Assembly: GCA_947487165.1 (NCBI GenBank)
Contig: CANKWX010000033.1
Location: forward strand, 1-41,073
Reading direction: 5' to 3'
DNA length: 41,073 nt
Source of the DNA: Burkholderiales bacterium
Lineage (GTDB): Bacteria > Pseudomonadota > Gammaproteobacteria > Burkholderiales > Burkholderiaceae_E
Shown: positions 1 through 6,683 of the stretch, piece by piece
Position numbering within the stretch: position 1 is the stretch's first letter
Layout: each line of letters starts with the position of its first letter
The notes under the pieces: generated by a model
What the model saw: only the letters and a program-made list of their open reading frames with translations
Database searches by the model: none
Told to the model about the DNA's origin: nothing
Made by a program: the position numbers and the translations under genes

Positions 1-568
1 CACCCGGGACCGAGAACGACCGGTCGATCGCGAGGCGGAACTGGCCGTCGCCGGCGCTTGCGGCGGTCTGCTGCGCAAGCCCAACGAGATAGTTGCGCAG
101 GCTTTCGATACCGATGTTTTGCGGCGTCTCCACCTCGAAGCGCAAGGCGCCCGCAAAGCGGCTCTCCTCGAGCAGCGAATCGATGGCGGCAATCGCCTGT
201 GCCTTTTGCCCGGCCGATGCCGGACCGGTCTTGGTCAGAACCACCGCAAGCCGTCTGGCGCCAAGCAACTCCAGGATCGCCAGATGCTCGCGGGTCTGCG
301 GCATCGGTCCATCGTCGGCGGCAACAACCAGCAGCGCCAGGTCGATCGCGCTGATGCCGGCGAGCATATTGCGCACGAAGCGCTCGTGGCCCGGCACATC
401 GACGAAGCCCATCAGTTCGGGGCCGCCGAAGTCGGCATAGGCAAAGCCCAGGTCGATCGTCAGGCCACGGCGCTTTTCCTCCTCGAGCCGGTCGGTGTCG
501 ACGCCGGTAAGTGCCCGCACCAGGCTGGTCTTGCCGTGATCGACATGGCCTGCGGTGGCAACGATCAT
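1..568 (-). CDS. selB: Selenocysteine-specific elongation factor SelB (N-terminal part, cut by window edge)
   Basis: SelB is an EF-Tu-like GTPase that carries Sec-tRNA(Sec) to the ribosome at UGA codons marked by a SECIS hairpin. Only the first 189 residues lie in the window; the C-terminal winged-helix SECIS-binding domains would lie beyond base 1. The visible part is the G domain. It has the P-loop GHVDHGKT (residues 7-14), the RGLTIDLGF switch region (about 34-42) and DVPGH (57-61), all typical of SelB rather than EF-Tu. Start is ATG at 568-566, overlapping the selA stop as ATGA, so translation is probably coupled. It is the last visible gene of a minus-strand operon that also encodes a selenoprotein. 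Identification is firm; the missing C-terminus cannot be judged. Confidence 0.95.
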   Translation of the reverse strand, partial: MIVATAGHVDHGKTSLVRALTGVDTDRLEEEKRRGLTIDLGFAYADFGGPELMGFVDVPGHERFVRNMLAGISAIDLALLVVAADDGPMPQTREHLAILELLGARRLAVVLTKTGPASAGQKAQAIAAIDSLLEESRFAGALRFEVETPQNIGIESLRNYLVGLAQQTAASAGDGQFRLAIDRSFSVPG

Positions 569-1971
569 GGCGTGATGTCGGTCTCGAACAGTCGGACGAA
601 GGCGGCCTCGTCGTCGAGGCAACGCAGATCGAGCCAGAGCGCGCCATCGCTCACGCGACCGATGACCGGTGTCGGCAGGTGGCGCAATTGGGTGGCAAGC
701 CGCCCCAGTGCCGAGCCGGCGGATCGCTTCGTCGCACGAGGCTCGATGCGCAGCCCGAAGCTCGGCAGGGTGTCCAGTGGCAGCGAGCCGCTGCCGATCT
801 GGCTGAACATCGGGGCGATGCTGAGGTGTGCGCGATCTCCCAGCCAGCGTGCCACGGCCGGGCCCACGCGCTGTGCCAGCGCTTCGATCGGCGCGCGTGG
901 GCGGGCCAGCTGGCGCAGCGCGGGTACCCGCTCGATCAGCCGATCGGGGTTGCTGTAGAGGCGCAGCACCGCGCCGAGCGCGGCCAGGGTGAGCTTGTCG
1001 CAGCGCATCGCCCGCTTGAGCGGATTGCGCCGGATGCGTTCGATCAGATCGGCGCGTCCGACCAGCATGCCGGCCTGCGGCCCGCCGAGCAGCTTGTCGC
1101 CGCTGAAGGTCACCAGATCGGCGCCATTGGCCAGCGCCTGATCGGGCGTCGGTTCGGCAGGCAAACCGAAGCGGGTGAGGTCGGTGAGGGTACCGCTGCC
1201 CAGGTCGATCACGAAGGGAATGCCGTGCGAGCGGGCGAGCGCTGCGAGTTCGCGCTCGTCGGGCTCGGCGGTAAAGCCCTCGATGCGATAGTTGCTGGCA
1301 TGCACTTTCATGATCAGGGCGGTCTGCGGCCCGATGGCGTCTGCAAAATCACGCAGGTGCGTACGGTTGGTGGTGCCGACCTCGCGCAGCCGACAGCCCG
1401 CCCGGGACATGATGTCGGGCAGGCGAAACGACCCGCCGAGCTCGATCAGTTCGCCGCGCGAGACGATCACTTCGCGGCGCAGCGCCAGGGCATTGAGCAG
1501 CAGGACGACGGCGGCCGCATTGTTGTTCACCACGGCGGACGCCGGCGCACCGGTCAGGCGGCACAGCCACTGTGCGACATGATCGTCGCGCTCGCCGCGC
1601 TTGCCAGTCGCCAGATCGAACTCGAGGTTCGAGGCGCCGCTGGCGACCCGCGCGATCGCCTCGAGCGCTTCCGGCGGCAGGGGCGCTCGACCGAGATTGG
1701 TGTGCAGGACCGTGCCGGTGAGGTTGAGGACCGGCCGCAGCGAATCGGCCATCAGGGTCTGCAGCCTCGCTGCGATGGCCTGAACCAGGTCGAGCGCCGC
1801 GTCGGCCGCGACTGCCTCGAGCTGCGGGCGGCTCGCGGCGAGCACTTCCCGCGCGACTGACAGGACCATGCTTCGGCCATGGGCCCCGATCAGCTCCACG
1901 ATCTCGGGCCGGTTCATCAGCCGGTCGACCGAGGGCAGGCCTGCTCGCGCATCACGCGGTGCAGCCCTCAC
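565..1971 (-). CDS. selA: L-seryl-tRNA(Sec) selenium transferase SelA
   Basis: SelA is a PLP enzyme that converts Ser-tRNA(Sec) to Sec-tRNA(Sec) using selenophosphate. The product is 468 aa, close to the usual 460 or so. The N-terminal LPSVDRLM (residues 12-19) matches the family opening. The core includes TGTVLHTNLGR (85-95) and the PLP-lysine motif SGDKLLGG with K293. Start is GTG at 1971, preceded by a good purine-rich ribosome site (GGGAGGG, about 1986-1980) in the 33-base gap after the upstream UGSC selenoprotein. The selA frame is the same as that gene's frame, separated by its terminal TGA. The 3' end overlaps selB by four bases. Neither selD nor the tRNA(Sec) gene selC is seen in the window, so they must be elsewhere. 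Confidence 0.96.
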   Translation of the reverse strand: MRAAPRDARAGLPSVDRLMNRPEIVELIGAHGRSMVLSVAREVLAASRPQLEAVAADAALDLVQAIAARLQTLMADSLRPVLNLTGTVLHTNLGRAPLPPEALEAIARVASGASNLEFDLATGKRGERDDHVAQWLCRLTGAPASAVVNNNAAAVVLLLNALALRREVIVSRGELIELGGSFRLPDIMSRAGCRLREVGTTNRTHLRDFADAIGPQTALIMKVHASNYRIEGFTAEPDERELAALARSHGIPFVIDLGSGTLTDLTRFGLPAEPTPDQALANGADLVTFSGDKLLGGPQAGMLVGRADLIERIRRNPLKRAMRCDKLTLAALGAVLRLYSNPDRLIERVPALRQLARPRAPIEALAQRVGPAVARWLGDRAHLSIAPMFSQIGSGSLPLDTLPSFGLRIEPRATKRSAGSALGRLATQLRHLPTPVIGRVSDGALWLDLRCLDDEAAFVRLFETDITP

Positions 1972-1993
1972 CCGCCCACCCTCCCGGGGCGGC

Positions 1994-2006
1994 GAGCCGT
2001 AGGCTC
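1994..2006 (-). other. Small hairpin on the terminal TGA of the UGSC gene, just before the selA ribosome site
   Basis: The stop codon of the selenoprotein forms the edge of a perfect stem GAGCC-UAC-GGCUC (2006-1994). It is followed within about 10 bases by the purine-rich selA ribosome site. The hairpin is short, but its position could affect termination efficiency or selA translation. Function is inference only. Confidence 0.35.
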
Positions 2007-2529
2007 AGTGGCCGCTGATCGAGCGAATGATCTGATCGACCGCCGAGTCGGCGAGTGCGCGCAGTTCGGCATCGCTGCGATCCTGGATCGGATGCGCAAC
2101 GAAGACCATCGCCGGATCGAAACCCAGCGAGCGCGACTGCATCTGCGCGGCGAGAACAAATTCTGTCGACGCAATTCCGACTCCGGGAATGCCGCGACCT
2201 TCGAGATCCGCAATGTCATGCATACAGCACGACGTGCAGGATCCTCAGTCGGCCAGCCCTTCAACGACCAGATCGCATTCGGCGGCGATGGTCTGGGTGA
2301 GTGAAGTGGGCGCCGGACGGGTGAAGGTCGGCTTGCGATAGCGCTTGACCGCGACGCCGCGCGCCTGCAGCAGTTCGTCGAGACGATCGAGGAACACATT
2401 GCCGCGGGCCTTCGAGATGTCGAGGATGCCGACGGTCAGGCCGTCGAGCGCTGCCGGTCTGGCCAGCAGGGCGCGTGCCGCGGGCGAACGCTCTGCGGTC
2501 GGATCGAGCAGGATTACCGGGTCATTCAT
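2005..2529 (-). CDS. UGSC-family selenoprotein with in-frame TGA as selenocysteine
   Basis: Read through the TGA at 2247-2245, this is one 174-residue protein with Sec at position 95 in the motif U-G-S-C, followed by T-S-C-C (C98, C101, C102). Frame and codon composition continue on both sides of the TGA. The N-terminal half has an alpha/beta pattern (VILLDP near 5-10, LTVGILDISK 31-40, CDLVVEGLAD just before Sec). The C-terminal half continues as GIPGVGIAS and ends ISGH. This fits the known UGSC family, in which U or C occupies the first position; the biochemical role is not established. The start ATG overlaps the upstream Trx-fusion gene by four bases. selA and selB follow directly, which strongly supports Sec decoding. 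A simple gene caller would give two fragments (2245-2529 and 2005-2223). A Sec-U-x-x-C arrangement suggests a redox site. Confidence 0.9.
2191..2244 (-). promoter_or_regulatory. Candidate bacterial SECIS region after the Sec codon
   Basis: Bacterial SECIS hairpins lie inside the coding sequence just 3' of the Sec UGA. Two small stems can be drawn by eye on the minus-strand RNA. One is GCAC-GUC-GUGC at 2237-2227. The other, at 2211-2194, pairs GCG and AUCU with AGGU and CGC around a CGA loop, with one bulged G. The second begins 33 bases after the UGA, slightly distal for a classical element. I cannot compute folding energies, so which stem SelB would recognise is open. Confidence 0.4.
2245..2247 (-). 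other. Selenocysteine codon (TGA recoded)
   Basis: This TGA lies inside an otherwise open frame between 2529 and 2005. It is followed directly by codons for G, S, C, T, S, C, C, which gives the UGSC signature. The same operon encodes SelA and SelB. Recoding rather than termination is inferred from the motif, the conserved frame downstream and the gene context. Confidence 0.9.
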
Positions 2530-4019
2530 GCAGTGATCTCCTGGGTGACTGGGGTTGAGCCGACCGCGCCGGAGGCGGCCCAGCCGGCCACAACCGCCGA
2601 AAAAAGGCCGGCTGTGCCGCCGGCCCGAACGATAAGGATGCCGCCGGGGCGAAACTTCGAGACCGTGGTGCCGGCCATCGATGCCGGCAGGCCTTCGGTG
2701 ATGCCGCCCGCGCCCATCACCATGTCGTCGGCGGGCAGTTTGAGCAGATCGACCAGTTCCTTTAACAGACGGGCTTTCGACCAGCCGGCATCAATGAAGA
2801 CTCGGGCGTGTTCGGGCGAGACGATCAGCAGGGCGTCGCCTGCCATCGCCAGCTTCGGATGATCCACCACCCGCATGCAGGCGGCAAAGGTCCGCGCAAG
2901 CGACTCGGGCGTGCGCGACTTCTGGTCGACGATGCCCTGCACGCCTTCGCCGGCAAACAGCGTCACGGTGGAAGCGCCGGGCGCGAAGCCGCGTTCGACA
3001 GACAGGGGCGCCCAATCGCTGTCTTCGGCTTCGGCGAAACAGAAAGTGTATTTGCCGGGTGTGCCGAGCGCCGAACGATCAATCTCGCCGGGGCGCCCGC
3101 CGCCCACATTGCGGATGACCAGCTGCAGTGCGCGCCCGATGCTGGCGTTGGCGCGATTGCCCTGGCCAAGCGCATTGACCCCCGAGTTCATGCCGATCGC
3201 ACGGGAGACCGGACCGTTGGCAATGACAACCGGGCCACAGAACATGGTGGTGCACAGAATGCCGTGCATGCCGAATTCATCGATCAGCGCGGCCTCGACC
3301 GCGGCCAGCACGACCGGCATGTATTCGGGTTTGCAGCCGGCCATCACCGCATTGATCGCGACTTTCTCGACGGTACAGGGGGCGAGATCAGGCGGGATGC
3401 TGCCAAGGATTTCGTCGGGTGAACGCGTGGTGCCGGCGAGCATGCGCAGCACACGTTCGGGCGTGGGTGGCACGACCGGCAGGCCATCGGTCCAGCCGCG
3501 GTCAAAACACGCCTCAAGCGGGTCTTCGGCATCGCCCAGCGCAAGCTGCCGCGAATTGAAACCGGCCTTGCCGAAACGGATCGCCAGCCGTTCGGCGATG
3601 CCGGGCTCAAGGGTCATCGAGCCGCAGCCCGGGCGCAGTGCCGGCAGATCGATGCCGAGCCGGTCGATGCCGCTGACGCGCTGCCACTCGGCGCGATCCC
3701 AGCCATAGGTTCGGGCGACTTCTTTGCCGCCCTCGACGCGAATGAGCGTCGGGACGATTTCGACATCGAGGCGATAGGAGTACTCGAGATGCGCGTCATG
3801 CACGCTACCCTGAAGGCCTGCGCCGAAATCGGGGTCGTCCTGGCTGTAGACCGCCAGACCGGCCGATTCGGCGGCGAGGCGATGCAGCAGCGGCTCGATC
3901 AGAACGCAGGTCGGGCATTCGCGCTTGGCGACGACGATCAGGCCGTCGGTCATGCCGCTCAGTGGGTCGCTGAGTGAGTTGCTGAGTGAGTCGCTGAGGT
4001 GGGTCGACGAGGTGCTCAT
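2526..4019 (-). CDS. Thioredoxin-fold domain fused to a large uncharacterised domain (partner of the UGSC selenoprotein)
   Basis: The product is 497 aa. Residues about 24-115 look like a thioredoxin fold: a beta strand GLIVVAK, a CPTC dithiol (C35, C38), then EIVPTLIRVEGG with a likely cis-proline (P90). Residues about 165-497 form a second domain I cannot name. It starts near GWTDGLPVVPPT (175-186) and is rich in cysteines (C171, C215, C229, C256, C261), with glycine-rich segments toward the end. I recall similar domains occurring next to UGSC proteins, but the function is unknown to me. No signal peptide is evident, so it is probably cytoplasmic. The first 22 residues are a low-complexity Ser-Leu-Ser repeat made by a 12-base tandem DNA repeat, so the true start may instead be the ATG at 3953. 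The last codon overlaps the UGSC gene (ATGA). Likely role, by inference: thiol/selenol redox partner of that protein. Confidence 0.75.
   Translation of the reverse strand: MSTSSTHLSDSLSNSLSDPLSGMTDGLIVVAKRECPTCVLIEPLLHRLAAESAGLAVYSQDDPDFGAGLQGSVHDAHLEYSYRLDVEIVPTLIRVEGGKEVARTYGWDRAEWQRVSGIDRLGIDLPALRPGCGSMTLEPGIAERLAIRFGKAGFNSRQLALGDAEDPLEACFDRGWTDGLPVVPPTPERVLRMLAGTTRSPDEILGSIPPDLAPCTVEKVAINAVMAGCKPEYMPVVLAAVEAALIDEFGMHGILCTTMFCGPVVIANGPVSRAIGMNSGVNALGQGNRANASIGRALQLVIRNVGGGRPGEIDRSALGTPGKYTFCFAEAEDSDWAPLSVERGFAPGASTVTLFAGEGVQGIVDQKSRTPESLARTFAACMRVVDHPKLAMAGDALLIVSPEHARVFIDAGWSKARLLKELVDLLKLPADDMVMGAGGITEGLPASMAGTTVSKFRPGGILIVRAGGTAGLFSAVVAGWAASGAVGSTPVTQEITA
3957..3998 (-). repeat. 12-base tandem repeat, 3.5 copies, at the 5' end of the Trx-fusion gene
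   Basis: On the minus strand the unit CTCAGCRACYCA is repeated 3.5 times with only single-base differences. In frame it encodes repeats of L-S-(D/N)-(S/P). A 12-base unit keeps the frame when copy number changes. It lies between two possible start codons (4019 and 3953), so it may be either coding or leader sequence. Confidence 0.8.
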
Positions 4020-4065
4020 TGAGATGCTCGCTGTTGTGCTCGTTGGCGCAAGCTCGCGTCGTGTT

Positions 4066-4094
4066 TTGACGGATGTCTTGCAACCGAGTGTAAC
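4066..4094 (+). promoter_or_regulatory. Candidate sigma-70 promoter for the lumazine-binding-like gene; a divergent -35 lies in the same stretch
   Basis: TTGACG (4066-4071) and TGTAAC (4089-4094) are spaced by 17 bases and point to the plus-strand gene at 4171, giving a leader of about 70 bases. On the opposite strand a perfect TTGACA (4101-4096) faces the selenocysteine operon, but its -10 partner is poor. The two would overlap as divergent promoters. Positions are matched by eye only. Confidence 0.45.
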
Positions 4095-4170
4095 CTGTCA
4101 ATTCCGTGCCGGATTTTCCCCGGGGCGCGATACAGCACCCGGGCCGGCAGCCCCTTCCGAGGAGACGACA

Positions 4171-4548
4171 ATGAGCATTACCGATCGCGGCGCCATCGAG
4201 GCGACCATTCAGACCTATTTCGACGGCCTCTACGAGGGCGACACCGACAAACTCGCCAGCGTCTTTCACGAAACCAGCTCGCTCACCTGGGACCAGGAGG
4301 GCAAATTGATGGCCATTTCGCGCGACGCCTGGCTGCAGTCGGTCCGCGAGCGGCCCTCGTCAAAGTCGAAGGAACTGGACCGCGACGACGCGATCCTGAT
4401 CATCGACCAGTCGGGTCCGACCACCGCCTTCGTCAAAGTGAAGTGCCAGATCCCGCCGCGCTATTTCACCGACTACCTGAGTCTGATCAAGGTCGATGGG
4501 CACTGGCAGATCGTGCAGAAGGTCTATGCCTTTGAGGTCAGGCGCTAG
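4171..4548 (+). CDS. Putative lumazine-binding / SnoaL-like (NTF2-fold) protein
   Basis: This 125-aa protein opens with a helix and the segment YFDGLYEGDTDKLASVFH, continues with SRDAWLQSVRERPSS, and ends with a strand pair (DYLSLIKVDGHWQIVQKVYAF). This is the layout of the small NTF2-fold family annotated as putative lumazine-binding (PF12893-like). Members are cone-shaped barrels that bind small ligands or act as minor enzymes; the ligand here is unknown. The ATG at 4171 is chosen because GAGGAG (4160-4165) is well placed, although the frame is open upstream to 3925. It is divergent from the Sec operon and stands alone before the marR gene. No signal peptide is visible, so it is probably cytoplasmic. 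Confidence 0.75.
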   Translation: MSITDRGAIEATIQTYFDGLYEGDTDKLASVFHETSSLTWDQEGKLMAISRDAWLQSVRERPSSKSKELDRDDAILIIDQSGPTTAFVKVKCQIPPRYFTDYLSLIKVDGHWQIVQKVYAFEVRR

Positions 4549-4600
4549 GATTTTCGCGCCGCCCGGCTGTCGGTAGGGGTTTCTCCGGGATTTGCAGTGG

Positions 4601-4637
4601 TTTGATTGACATGGCAACATTTGCCTATGCAATCAAA
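4601..4637 (+). promoter_or_regulatory. Two-layer palindromic operator over the marR start codon
   Basis: Outer arms TTTGATTG (4601-4608) and CAATCAAA (4630-4637) are perfect inverted repeats. Inner arms GGCAA (4613-4617) and TTGCC (4621-4625) are also perfect, and both share the centre at 4619. This is the size and symmetry expected for a winged-helix MarR dimer site. It covers the likely start codon at 4627, so repressor bound here would block transcription or translation of the gene it precedes. TTGACA at 4606-4611 could be a -35 element inside the site. Confidence 0.7.
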
Positions 4638-5130
4638 AAAAATCGGCTTTTACGGCAGCAATCGGGATCAGATCGTCGAAAGCGTCGGCTACAAGCTCTT
4701 GCAGCTTGCGCTGGCAATGCGGCGTGAAACTGCGTCCCGCCTGCTCTCGCTCGGTCTGACCGAGGCTCAGTGGCGTCCGCTCTGGATGCTCAAGGCCGGG
4801 CGCGCCGATACGCCGCAGGCCCTTGCCCGGGCGCTCGGCGTCGATGCCGGCGCCATGACGCGAATGCTCGACCGGCTCGAGGCCAAAGGGCTGATCGGGC
4901 GGGTGCGCAGCCTGACGGATCGGCGCGTCACGCGCTTGCGTCTGACTGCGACCGGCGAGGCTGCCACCGAAGGCATTCCGGAAGTTGTCGCGGGCGTCAA
5001 CAACGACTATCTCCAGGGTTTCAGCCGGGAGGAGTTCGAGCAGCTCAATGCGCTGCTGGCCCGCATGCGGGCCAACGGCCGAGCGCTGGAGCCGCTCGAG
5101 GGCGATGCCCGCGCGGGGGGGGGGCTTTGA
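4627..5130 (+). CDS. MarR-family transcriptional regulator of the efflux operon
   Basis: The product is 167 aa. It has the MarR winged helix-turn-helix: LGLTEAQWRPLWML (42-55), the recognition region QALARALGVDAGAMTRMLDRLEAKGLI (about 64-90) and the wing with DRR (98-100) before VTRLRLTATG. Proteins of this type (EmrR/MprA, MarR, FarR) repress drug efflux genes and release DNA on ligand binding. The efflux genes follow in the same direction, so autoregulation and control of the pump are expected. The ATG at 4627 is preferred; a TTG at 4606 would add seven residues but falls in the -35-like sequence. There is no strong ribosome site, and the start lies inside the palindromic operator. The C-terminal tail is Gly/Ala-rich, from a run of nine G at 5116-5124. 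Confidence 0.9.
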   Translation: MQSKKIGFYGSNRDQIVESVGYKLLQLALAMRRETASRLLSLGLTEAQWRPLWMLKAGRADTPQALARALGVDAGAMTRMLDRLEAKGLIGRVRSLTDRRVTRLRLTATGEAATEGIPEVVAGVNNDYLQGFSREEFEQLNALLARMRANGRALEPLEGDARAGGGL

Positions 5131-5246
5131 GACAACGCGGGCCCCTTGTTTCCCCATTGTCCGGCCCGTTGTTCGGCCAATTGTCCAGCCAATTTCTCGG
5201 GCAAGGTCGGGCGTCAGTCGCACGCCCCCACACGACCGCAGGCGTC

Positions 5247-6683
5247 GTGTCGGGCGGTTTTCGGCTGTCAATCGTCACGCTGGGATTTTTGCTGTGCGCC
5301 TGCGTCTCGCAGGGCGACTCGAACAAGCGTCTTGCGGTGCTTGAGGCCGACGCTGTCGGTGCGCGGGCGTCGCCCGCCGACTGGCCCGCCGCACGCTGGT
5401 GGGATGCCTTGCAAGACCCCGAACTGTCGGCGCTCATCGATGCCGCCCTGGTCGGGTCGCCGTCGCTCAAGCGGGTCGAGGCGCGTCTCGATCAGTCGCG
5501 CGCGGCAATGCAGTCTGCGCAGGCCGCACGCCTGCCTTCGGTTGCGCTGCGAGGCGAGGCTGCCGAGACGCTCTATACCCAGAATGGATTTATCCCGCCG
5601 CCTTATGCCGGCAATCGCTACTGGAACAGTCGTCTCGAATTCACCGCGAGTTGGGAGCTTGATCTCTTCGGCAGGCAGCGCGCAGTGCTCGACTCGGCGA
5701 TCGGCCAGACGCGCGCCGCGCAGGCCGATTCGCAGGCTGCATCGGTTTTGCTGACGGTCAATGTGGCTGGCGCCTACATCAACCTTGCGCGACTGCTGGA
5801 GGCTCGCACGCTGGCCCGTGCGACTGTCGAGCAAAGGCGCCGAATCAGCGCGCTGGTTGGCGAGCGCAAGGCAGCCGGACTGGACACCGCCATCGAACTG
5901 CGCCAGTCGGAGGGAACGCTTGCGCAGGCGCAGCTCGATGTTCAGGTTCTCGACGATCTGATCGCGCGACAGCGCCGCGCGCTCGCCGAACTGTGCGGAC
6001 AGCGCCCGGATGCGCTTGCCGGCTTATCGCCGCGTCTTACCGCGCTGCCGGGCCTGGCCCTGCCCGATTTTCTGCCCGCCGATCTGCTCGGTCGTCGAGC
6101 TGACCTGGTGGCGCAGCGCTGGCGCGTTGAGTCTGCGCTGCGCGATGTCGATGTCGCGCGCGCCCAGTTTTATCCGAATGTGAATCTGATGGCCTTCGCC
6201 GGACTGGCGAGTCTGGGTTATGCGAACTTTTTCGATTCGACCTCGCTCACCTATGGCGCCGGTCCGGCTATCCACTTGCCGATCTTCGATGGCGGACGGC
6301 TGCGTGCCAATCTGCGCTATCAGGAGGCCGGCATCGATGCCGCCATTGCCGGCTACAACGAGGCGTTGCTGCGCGCCGCACGCGAGGTGGTCGATGAGGT
6401 CGGCTCGGCGCAGGCACTCAAGCGCCAGGCGCGAACGCAGGCCGAGGCGCTGACTGCTGTCGAATCGGCTTATGCACTGTCGATGCAGCGATTCGGCGCC
6501 GGACTGGTCAGTTACCTGACGGTGCTCTCGGCTGAGTCGGCAGTCATTGCCCAGCGCCAGGCCGGTGTCGATCTGCGAGCCCGCCAGCTGAGCACCGACA
6601 TTGCGCTGGTGCGAGCCCTGGGCGGCGGCTTCGTCGGCGCCGGGCCGGTCCTCGAACCCTCTCTTTCGGCAAACCGGCCATGA
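5247..6683 (+). CDS. RND/MFS-type efflux outer-membrane lipoprotein (NodT/OprM family)
   Basis: Outer-membrane channel of a tripartite efflux pump. The 478-aa protein has two OEP repeats. The first includes the conserved WWDALQDPELSALIDAAL near residues 50-67 and WELDLFGRQRAVLDSA around 135-150. The second includes the second-repeat signature GPAIHLPIFDGGRLRANLRYQEA. The GTG at 5247 is chosen because it gives a short signal peptide with a lipobox (LCAC, cysteine 17 or 19). The frame is open far upstream, but that part lies within marR in another frame and lacks a signal. The TGA overlaps the ATG of the adaptor gene (ATGA at 6680). With EmrA and EmrB it forms a complete envelope-spanning pump. 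Confidence 0.9.
   Translation: MSGGFRLSIVTLGFLLCACVSQGDSNKRLAVLEADAVGARASPADWPAARWWDALQDPELSALIDAALVGSPSLKRVEARLDQSRAAMQSAQAARLPSVALRGEAAETLYTQNGFIPPPYAGNRYWNSRLEFTASWELDLFGRQRAVLDSAIGQTRAAQADSQAASVLLTVNVAGAYINLARLLEARTLARATVEQRRRISALVGERKAAGLDTAIELRQSEGTLAQAQLDVQVLDDLIARQRRALAELCGQRPDALAGLSPRLTALPGLALPDFLPADLLGRRADLVAQRWRVESALRDVDVARAQFYPNVNLMAFAGLASLGYANFFDSTSLTYGAGPAIHLPIFDGGRLRANLRYQEAGIDAAIAGYNEALLRAAREVVDEVGSAQALKRQARTQAEALTAVESAYALSMQRFGAGLVSYLTVLSAESAVIAQRQAGVDLRARQLSTDIALVRALGGGFVGAGPVLEPSLSANRP

Noticed and set aside
119-1860. Long plus-strand open frames opposite selA and selB
   Set aside because: They are antisense shadows of high-GC genes. The minus-strand products match SelA and SelB motif by motif, and the plus-strand translations match nothing.
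2245-2247. TGA as a true stop or a point nonsense mutation (pseudogene)
   Set aside because: The residues after it form the exact G-S-C of the family motif, the frame stays open to a natural end, and selAB lie in the same operon.
1968-2399. A 143-codon minus-strand frame covering the Sec codon without a stop
   Set aside because: Its translation is Arg/Ser-rich with no family resemblance. The neighbouring frame gives the UGSC protein and continues from the four-base overlap with the upstream gene.
4020-4170. Search for selC (tRNA-Sec) beside the Sec operon
   Set aside because: No cloverleaf-like arms or CCA end could be recognised in the divergent promoter region.
5116-5124. A run of nine G at the end of marR as a possible phase-variation tract or frameshift
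   Set aside because: It affects only the last few residues of MarR, after all conserved parts, so any slippage would have little effect on the protein.
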